The notes under the pieces: model-generated
What the model was told of the DNA's origin: nothing
Database searches by the model: none
Seen by the model: only the letters and a program-made list of their open reading frames with translations
Assembly (NCBI GenBank): GCA_913063005.1
Contig: CAJXZI010000052.1
Location: forward strand, 1-10,065
Source: an uncultured Halieaceae bacterium
GTDB lineage: Bacteria; Pseudomonadota; Gammaproteobacteria; Pseudomonadales; Halieaceae
Length of the DNA stretch: 10,065 bases
Direction: 5' to 3'
Shown: positions 5,247 to 10,065 of the stretch, one piece after another
Layout of the letters: every line of letters begins with the position of its first letter
Numbering within the stretch: position 1 is the stretch's first letter
Position numbers and translations under genes: made by a program

Positions 5247-8200
5247 GCAAAGCTACCCCTTGCCGCTTTGAGTTCAGCACGTTCTATTCGATTATCCCGC
5301 GGCGCACCGAGTAGCACATAGGCGGGCGGGACCAAGTAGAACGAGATGATCGTCGATAACAATACGCCACCGGCAATGGCCATGGCAAAGGGCGGCCAGA
5401 ACTGACTGCCTTCAAGAATCAACGGCAAGAACCCACCAAATGTCGTGAGCGTGGTGGAGATGATGTGCCTACTTGAGTCGAGCACCTCGTCGCGCATGGC
5501 TTCACGATCTCCGTTGGAGGCTGCTGGCGATTGCTGAAAAGACGTCAAAATGATGATGCAAGCGTTGATCGCCACACCGATCGAGCCGACGACGCCCACC
5601 AACGCCATGATGCCCAGTGGGTAACGGAACAGTGCTAACGCCAAAAAACTGAGGCCAAATGCACATACGACCACACCAAAAGCGAGACCGGTCAAGCGCC
5701 ACGAGTTAAAGGTCAGCATAATGGTCGCCAGCAGCAGCGACATCACAAGACCCACAGGTCCAATAAGGTCGTCGACCACTTCGGATCGCTCGCCGCTATC
5801 GCCACCGAAGCTGTACCGGTAGCCATCGGGCAGGGCAATCGGATTGTCTTCTAACGATCGTCTCAGTAGTTTCAGCGCTTCTTCGGGCAGCACGCCTCTG
5901 GTTAAGAACGCTTGTACTTGGTTTATGCGCTCACCATCTCGCCGACCAATGGGCGCATCGTCGGGCACAATTGCCAGGCTACCGAGTGCTGCTAAAGGGA
6001 TAAATCGGGGTTTGCCGGGCTCCCCGGGAATGGGGATCTGCAAACTCAGCAAACTTTCGCTATTTTGCCATGCCTCTCGCTCCAGTTTTGTCCGCACTCG
6101 CAGTTGCTCTGTATCCTCAATTACGGCGCCGCCGAAGCGACCACGCAAATATCCGTCAACTAAGGCCGCGATTTGGCTTCGCTCTAGGCCGAGCCTGCGA
6201 AGCTTTTCATCATCAAACTGGAACTCAACTTTCGGCGCGGCTGGGCTTATGGAAAGTTTGGTATGTGTAATATCAGGTAGCTCTTGTAAACGTTGCCTAA
6301 ATTGCTCACCCAAGACTCGCAGTGTGTGGGTGTTGGGGCCGTAAAGTACCACCTCTAATGGCGCATCCACCGGTGGGCCTTGGTCAATGCCCAGGACCAA
6401 TATTTGTGCTTGCGGGTACTTCCGATCAAAGTTTTCTTGCAATCGTCTAATCAGCGCATTGGTCTTGTTTTCATCGCGCGTAAGCACCATTCCCTCAGCC
6501 CAGCCCGGTGCATTTCGCTTGTTGGACCGCAGGTTGTAATAGAAGGCGGGTGGGCTCTCGCCAACGGACCAATCGACTCGGCGAATTAACGGCTCGGCTC
6601 TGAGATCTTCATCCAATTTTCTGACGAGCTCTAAGGTAGATTCAATGCCCGCACTTTTCGGCATCTCAACGCGGAGGTAGACCTGGTCACGATCCGTGCC
6701 CGGGAAGAATTGAGCGGTGAGCGTCGAAACACTGGCGAATCCAAGTAGCGGTACGGAAGCTGCGAGTAACACCGACGCAAGTGGATACTTCAACGACCAG
6801 TCGATCGATGAAGCGAAGACGTCACGCGTTTTGGTCAAGACAATACCCGATCGCCACCAAGTCGCTCTCTCGCTCATGGCTCCCGGTAAAAGCCGGCCAC
6901 CCAGCGCAGGCGTCACCGTTAGCGCCAGCAAAAGGCTCATGACGAGCATGACGATAACGCAGGTCGCCATGCTACCGAGAAAGTCGCCCGAGGGACCCTG
7001 TAAAATGGCCATGGGCGTGAAAGCGAGTACAGTGGTGGCGGTGGCACTCACCAGAGGCACTGTCATTCGCTTGACGGCTTTCTCCATCGCCTCCTTCGCT
7101 TCATCGCCTTCCAAGAGATGCTTTCTTATCTCATCGGTGACGACGATCGATCCGTCCACTAATAGACCTAATGCAACAACAAGCCCGGTCATCGATAGCT
7201 GGTGTATCGGGACATCGAGGTAATTCAATACAAGCATCGATAGGAGGGTACAAAGAGGAAGACTCAACGCCACGATCAGGGCAGCTCGCCAGCCCAATGT
7301 TATGAAGAGCACGGCAACTACAATGGCGATGCCCGCGATAATGTTCTGAGCCACCCCTGCGAGACGTGCCTCGGTGTACCCACTTTGGTCGTAGGTGGTT
7401 TCAATCGTTAGACCATCAGCAGCGTTCGCCCTATATTCCTCGAGGAATTCATCGAACGTGGCGCTGTACCTATCAACCTGGTAACCCTCTTTCATCTCTA
7501 CTGCCAGAAAGACAGACCGACGTCCGTTGGAGAGGGCAAGACGGGAGGGCGGGCTCGCTTCTGACTTAGTTACTGTCGCGATATCGCTGATTCGGATGCC
7601 GGTTAGGCTGTCTCGGTCGGACTTTACAAACGTTTCTCTGACCGCTTGAGCACTGTCAAAATCGCCAGCAACCTCAATCGTTAGCGAGTTGTTAGGGGCC
7701 GTCAGCTTTCCGGCGGGTGTTCGCGCGTCAGCGAGGGAAAGTGTTCTTGCTACATCATCAATCGATAAACCCAGCGTGCTCAACGCTACGCCATTAATTT
7801 CAACGCTGATTTCCTCGTCGGGCAGTCCGTAGTGCTTTACCCGTCGTGTCTGAGGCACCTTTCGCGCTGCGTCTGCAAATCGAAGCGCCTCTCTTCGGAG
7901 AAGCGATGGCGAGATGTCAACGCCCTCATCGGCACTGATAGAGATAATCTTTACGAAGGTTGTGAATAGGTCATCATCAAAAACAGGCTTAGATGTACCT
8001 TCGGGAAGGTCTGCCGCGACACGATCGATCTTCCCACGGAGTTCTGACCAGACACGTTTTATGTCCGCGCGCGATAAGTAGTAGTCGGCCTCGATAACAA
8101 TGGTAGAAACACCGTTAACGGAACTCGCATCGAGCTCCTTAACATCTGGATGCTCTCGCAGCGCGTCTTCCAAGGGTTTCGTAACCAAACTCTCGACACG

Positions 8201-8368
8201 AGACGGACTTGCGCCCGGATAAAACGTTTGGACTGAAGCGACAAACGGTGTAATCGAAGGGTCTTCCTGTCTCCCTAGGCTGTTATAGGAGGTGACACCC
8301 ACGACTATGATTGAGAGCACAAGTAAGGCTAGATACCGCCCATTTTCGTAAAGGCTTGTCGCAATCAT
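5243..8368 (-). CDS. RND-family efflux transporter, inner-membrane subunit
   Basis: A 1041-residue proton-driven RND pump of the AcrB/HAE superfamily (ACR_tran), which exports compounds through the periplasm in a trimer with an adaptor and an outer-membrane channel. Visible parts are an N-terminal membrane helix (about 10-28), the porter start QEDPSITPFVASVQTFYPGA, a membrane block at about 340-495, a second single helix (about 530-550), and a final block at about 865-1020. TM4 has GLLVDGSIVV: Asp405 is kept but the second relay aspartate of AcrB (Asp408) is Gly406. TM10 has SIGVAINACIIIL with Asn935 near the AcrB Lys940 position. These features resemble HAE2/HME relatives more than AcrB. I chose the ATG at 8366-8368 because GAGGG lies 6 bases upstream. 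TTG (8374) and GTG (8371) in the same frame are alternatives. Substrate unknown. Confidence 0.93.
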   Translation of the reverse strand: MIATSLYENGRYLALLVLSIIVVGVTSYNSLGRQEDPSITPFVASVQTFYPGASPSRVESLVTKPLEDALREHPDVKELDASSVNGVSTIVIEADYYLSRADIKRVWSELRGKIDRVAADLPEGTSKPVFDDDLFTTFVKIISISADEGVDISPSLLRREALRFADAARKVPQTRRVKHYGLPDEEISVEINGVALSTLGLSIDDVARTLSLADARTPAGKLTAPNNSLTIEVAGDFDSAQAVRETFVKSDRDSLTGIRISDIATVTKSEASPPSRLALSNGRRSVFLAVEMKEGYQVDRYSATFDEFLEEYRANAADGLTIETTYDQSGYTEARLAGVAQNIIAGIAIVVAVLFITLGWRAALIVALSLPLCTLLSMLVLNYLDVPIHQLSMTGLVVALGLLVDGSIVVTDEIRKHLLEGDEAKEAMEKAVKRMTVPLVSATATTVLAFTPMAILQGPSGDFLGSMATCVIVMLVMSLLLALTVTPALGGRLLPGAMSERATWWRSGIVLTKTRDVFASSIDWSLKYPLASVLLAASVPLLGFASVSTLTAQFFPGTDRDQVYLRVEMPKSAGIESTLELVRKLDEDLRAEPLIRRVDWSVGESPPAFYYNLRSNKRNAPGWAEGMVLTRDENKTNALIRRLQENFDRKYPQAQILVLGIDQGPPVDAPLEVVLYGPNTHTLRVLGEQFRQRLQELPDITHTKLSISPAAPKVEFQFDDEKLRRLGLERSQIAALVDGYLRGRFGGAVIEDTEQLRVRTKLEREAWQNSESLLSLQIPIPGEPGKPRFIPLAALGSLAIVPDDAPIGRRDGERINQVQAFLTRGVLPEEALKLLRRSLEDNPIALPDGYRYSFGGDSGERSEVVDDLIGPVGLVMSLLLATIMLTFNSWRLTGLAFGVVVCAFGLSFLALALFRYPLGIMALVGVVGSIGVAINACIIILTSFQQSPAASNGDREAMRDEVLDSSRHIISTTLTTFGGFLPLILEGSQFWPPFAMAIAGGVLLSTIISFYLVPPAYVLLGAPRDNRIERAELKAARGSFA

Positions 8369-8377
8369 CACCAACCC

Positions 8378-9502
8378 TCAGTTTACAACGCGGATTGCGG
8401 GCACAATGTCTACAGGAGAACCCGGGCTGAGTCGCTGCATGCCCGATGACACGACGTCGGTATCGGTTAACACAGTTCCTCTGACGAAGACGCGTTCCCC
8501 CTCGCTATAGACTACTTCGACACTCTCGCGCGCAGTAATGAGTTCTCCATCGGCATTTTCCTTCGTTACCAGAACGGTCCAAAGGCCTTTATCGCCCTCG
8601 AGTAGGGCGGTGAGCGGGAGCCAGCCACCGGTCTCGTTAATGCGTTCTTCGAATTCCAATGCAACGGTTTGACCCACGCGCAACGCCGTGTCGTCGGGTA
8701 GCGTCAATACAGCGAGAACAGTCAGCGTTTGGGGGTCCACATCAGCACCGATACTCCTTAGTCGAGCTGAGACTTTGTCTCTTCCCACATGAAGCGTGTA
8801 GGTCGCACCAATTTCCGCGAGATTAGCGAATTTGGGTGAAATACCTACGTGCGCCTCTCGCTCCCCGACTGAAACAAGCCGTAAGACAGGCACATTGGGG
8901 CCAATGATGCTGCCGGGTTCGGTAATTCTTTGTGAGACTACCGCGTCAAATGGTGCTCGTAACTCACTCTTTTCTATGACGATTTCTGCGTTACGAACAC
9001 TTGCTTGAGTGGTTTCTAGTCGTGCTTGTGTGGCCTCAACGTTCAGACGCGCATCGTCCGCCTCACGTTGCGAAACCAATGACTGCGCGAGTAGGGAATT
9101 AACGCGCTGTAAGTTAAGTTTTGCGAGTTCGAGTTGCGCTGCAACCTCTTTTTCTTGCGCTTTTGCTAGAGCGAGGGCCGCACGCTGTTGTCGAATGTCT
9201 AAACGTCCGAGCAACTGGCCTGTCGTCACAAAGTCTCCTTCTTTCGCATCGAGTTTGGAAAGCACACCTGCGACTTCAAAGCCAATATTGCTATCAGAGG
9301 CGGCTTCTATGACACCCAAGAACCGAGTAGACGCGGCGTAACTGTTTTTCAGTTCAAAGCGTTCAACCGTAACAGGCATGGGTTTTGCCTCAGTTGCAAT
9401 AGTTGGTTCAACGTTCGCTTCAATTGCATTAGAGCCAAAGATGACGATACCAGCAGCGCCGAGTGCGCTAAAAAGTGTAGTGAAGAAGAAACGCGGTGAC
9501 AT
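8378..9502 (-). CDS. RND efflux periplasmic adaptor (membrane fusion protein)
   Basis: A 374-residue HlyD/AcrA-type adaptor that bridges the RND pump and an outer-membrane channel. The N-terminus (about 5-24, FFFTTLFSALGAAGIVIFGS) is a signal or anchor helix with no lipobox cysteine. A lipoyl half-domain follows (IEAASDSNIGFEVAGVLSKL, about 65-85, then KEGDFVTTGQLLGRLD). Next is an alpha-helical hairpin (about 104-178, rich in Ala, Gln, Glu, with LAKLNLQRVNSLLAQSLVSQ). The second lipoyl half is SELRAPFDAVVSQRITEPGS. Beta-barrel and membrane-proximal domains complete the usual length. Its TGA (8378-8380) lies 9 bases before the pump's ATG and supplies part of that gene's ribosome site. It is first in an operon running adaptor, pump, TetR. 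Its own ribosome site is weak (TGGA). No outer-membrane factor gene is nearby. Confidence 0.93.
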   Translation of the reverse strand: MSPRFFFTTLFSALGAAGIVIFGSNAIEANVEPTIATEAKPMPVTVERFELKNSYAASTRFLGVIEAASDSNIGFEVAGVLSKLDAKEGDFVTTGQLLGRLDIRQQRAALALAKAQEKEVAAQLELAKLNLQRVNSLLAQSLVSQREADDARLNVEATQARLETTQASVRNAEIVIEKSELRAPFDAVVSQRITEPGSIIGPNVPVLRLVSVGEREAHVGISPKFANLAEIGATYTLHVGRDKVSARLRSIGADVDPQTLTVLAVLTLPDDTALRVGQTVALEFEERINETGGWLPLTALLEGDKGLWTVLVTKENADGELITARESVEVVYSEGERVFVRGTVLTDTDVVSSGMQRLSPGSPVDIVPAIRVVN

Positions 9503-9515
9503 AATGATCCAATAA

Positions 9516-9554
9516 ATGTTAACGGCATTAACTTAATGTTATCACCGTTAACAT
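9516..9554 (-). promoter_or_regulatory. Palindromic operator/promoter region of the efflux operon
   Basis: ATGTTAACGG (9516-9525) and CCGTTAACAT (9545-9554) form a perfect 10-base inverted repeat. Inside lies a second palindrome, CATTAA-C-TTAATG (9526-9538), and a GTTA half-site (9538-9541). GTTAAC-like elements thus recur several times in 39 bases, 14 bases upstream of the adaptor ATG. This is what two TetR dimers would bind, and binding would cover the operon's promoter. I could not fix a single -35/-10 pair. Confidence 0.6.
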
Positions 9555-9618
9555 GTGTCTGCGATACCGATTAGTTTTTTTCTAAGTCAATGAGCGGAGA
9601 CATTTCTCGCGTATTCAC

Positions 9619-9676
9619 TTGCTTAGCCAGTGCGATTTCGAGACACTTTGCAGCCCTGCTCGAAAGCAGGCGTTAT
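9619..9676 (+). promoter_or_regulatory. Candidate ffs promoter and processed leader
   Basis: TTGCTT (9619-9624) and GACACT (9642-9647) are spaced by 17 bases, a weak sigma-70 match. Transcription would then start near 9654 and give a leader of about 23 nt before the SRP RNA body. E. coli 4.5S RNA has a leader of similar length that RNase P removes. The leader holds a small hairpin, CCTGC-TCGAAA-GCAGG (9655-9670). The placement is inferred from the RNA rather than from strong boxes. Confidence 0.35.
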
Positions 9677-9786
9677 GGTGGCTCGAACGGTCCCCTCGCA
9701 GCGATAGATAGTGAACCCCGCCAGGCCCGGAAGGGAGCAACGGTAGTTATCGACTCGGGTGCCGAGGTGCGGCTGTTCGAGTCACC
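9677..9786 (+). ncRNA. ffs: Signal recognition particle 4.5S RNA (bacterial small SRP RNA)
   Basis: The conserved SRP core CCAGGCCCGGAAGGGAGCAA is present, with the GGAA tetraloop at 9729-9732. It is the domain IV site that binds the Ffh M domain and FtsY during co-translational membrane targeting. The ends close a long helix: GGTGGCTCGAAC (9677-9688) pairs with GTTCGAGTCACC (9775-9786), with one G-U pair. The length of about 110 nt fits the E. coli-type RNA (114 nt) without an Alu domain. The exact ends may differ by a few bases. dnaX begins 23 bases downstream with no terminator between, an arrangement known from other gammaproteobacteria. Confidence 0.95.
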
Positions 9787-9809
9787 TCCAAATAACCGTC
9801 GGGCACACT

Positions 9810-10065
9810 ATGAGTTATCAAGTTCTTGCACGAAAGTGGCGACCATCCAGCTTTTCACAAATGGTTGGGCAAGAGCACGTTGTTAAGGCACTCACCACGG
9901 CGCTAGAGTCAGAGCGACTGCACCACGCTTACCTGTTCACGGGTACGCGAGGTGTCGGTAAAACAACGGTTGCTCGACTGATAGCAAAAAGTCTTAATTG
10001 TGAACAGGGCGTGACCGCATCGCCGTGCGGTGTTTGTGCCAGTTGTGTTGAGATTGCCGAGGGTC
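9810..10065 (+). CDS. dnaX: DNA polymerase III subunit tau/gamma, N-terminal part (runs off the window)
   Basis: The first 85 codons of the clamp-loader ATPase that loads the beta sliding clamp and organises the replisome. The start MSYQVLARKWRPSSF is characteristic. Walker A GTRGVGKT is at 45-52, and the zinc-binding cysteines are C64, C73, C76 and C79, at the same positions as I recall for E. coli DnaX. The ATG at 9810 has little Shine-Dalgarno sequence (CCGTCGGGCACACT). It follows ffs closely, so the two may share a transcript. The programmed frameshift site that makes gamma in some species would lie far beyond the window. Confidence 0.95.
   Translation, partial: MSYQVLARKWRPSSFSQMVGQEHVVKALTTALESERLHHAYLFTGTRGVGKTTVARLIAKSLNCEQGVTASPCGVCASCVEIAEG

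Noticed and set aside
8369..8374. TTG (8374) or GTG (8371) as the RND pump start
   Set aside because: Both lie inside or too close to the GAGGG ribosome site; the ATG at 8368 is spaced 6 bases from it and matches the usual MI start of RND pumps.
9575..9595. T-run TTTTTTT near 9574 as a terminator
   Set aside because: No stable GC stem precedes it and no + strand gene lies upstream of it; it is part of the efflux operon's upstream A/T-rich DNA.
9590..9886. 98-aa + strand open frame
   Set aside because: It runs through the SRP RNA gene and into the start of dnaX in the wrong frame.

Overview
The window looks like chromosome from a mid-GC, probably marine gammaproteobacterium. An OM60/NOR5 (Halieaceae)-like origin is my inference, not something the sequence proves. 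The support is the order SRP RNA then dnaX at the right end, a gammaproteobacterial-style RND efflux operon, and an oxidative gene (cytochrome P450) beside small membrane genes. I see no insertion sequence, CRISPR array, prophage or obvious defence system.

Left end (1-1690). The first ~79 bases read on the + strand as an internal piece of glutaminyl-tRNA synthetase (glnS). They run directly into a cytochrome P450 on the - strand that has lost its C-terminal third, including the haem-binding cysteine region. The junction at ~77-82 is either a rearrangement or, more likely, a chimeric assembly join. Upstream of the P450 on the same strand is a 51-aa XapX-domain membrane protein (1176-1331). Divergent from it is a 31-aa putative membrane microprotein with a near-perfect Shine-Dalgarno sequence (1454-1549).

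Middle (1691-4522). A stand-alone SAM-dependent methyltransferase ends at a likely intrinsic terminator. Then comes metY (O-acetylhomoserine sulfhydrylase), with a structured leader that carries an inverted repeat and two competing hairpins. After metY, on the - strand, lies a decayed C-terminal fragment of an ASPIC/UnbV-domain protein. It sits immediately downstream of a tRNA-Arg(TCT) gene, which suggests past insertion or deletion at the tRNA 3' end. A three-helix membrane protein of unknown function lies upstream of the tRNA.

Right part (4638-9560). This is a compact efflux operon on the - strand: periplasmic adaptor, then RND transporter, then TetR regulator. The adaptor and transporter are 9 bases apart, and the transporter and regulator overlap by ATGA. 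Upstream of the adaptor is an elaborate palindromic site (9516-9554), the natural candidate for the TetR operator. No outer-membrane channel gene is present, so the pump would have to use one encoded elsewhere.

Right end (9677-10065). The SRP 4.5S RNA gene (ffs) is followed 23 bases later by the start of dnaX, which runs off the window.

I did not find a convincing new multi-gene system. The most notable points are the glnS/P450 junction, the ASPIC remnant at the tRNA, the two small membrane genes, the operator architecture, and unusual proton-relay residues in the RND pump.
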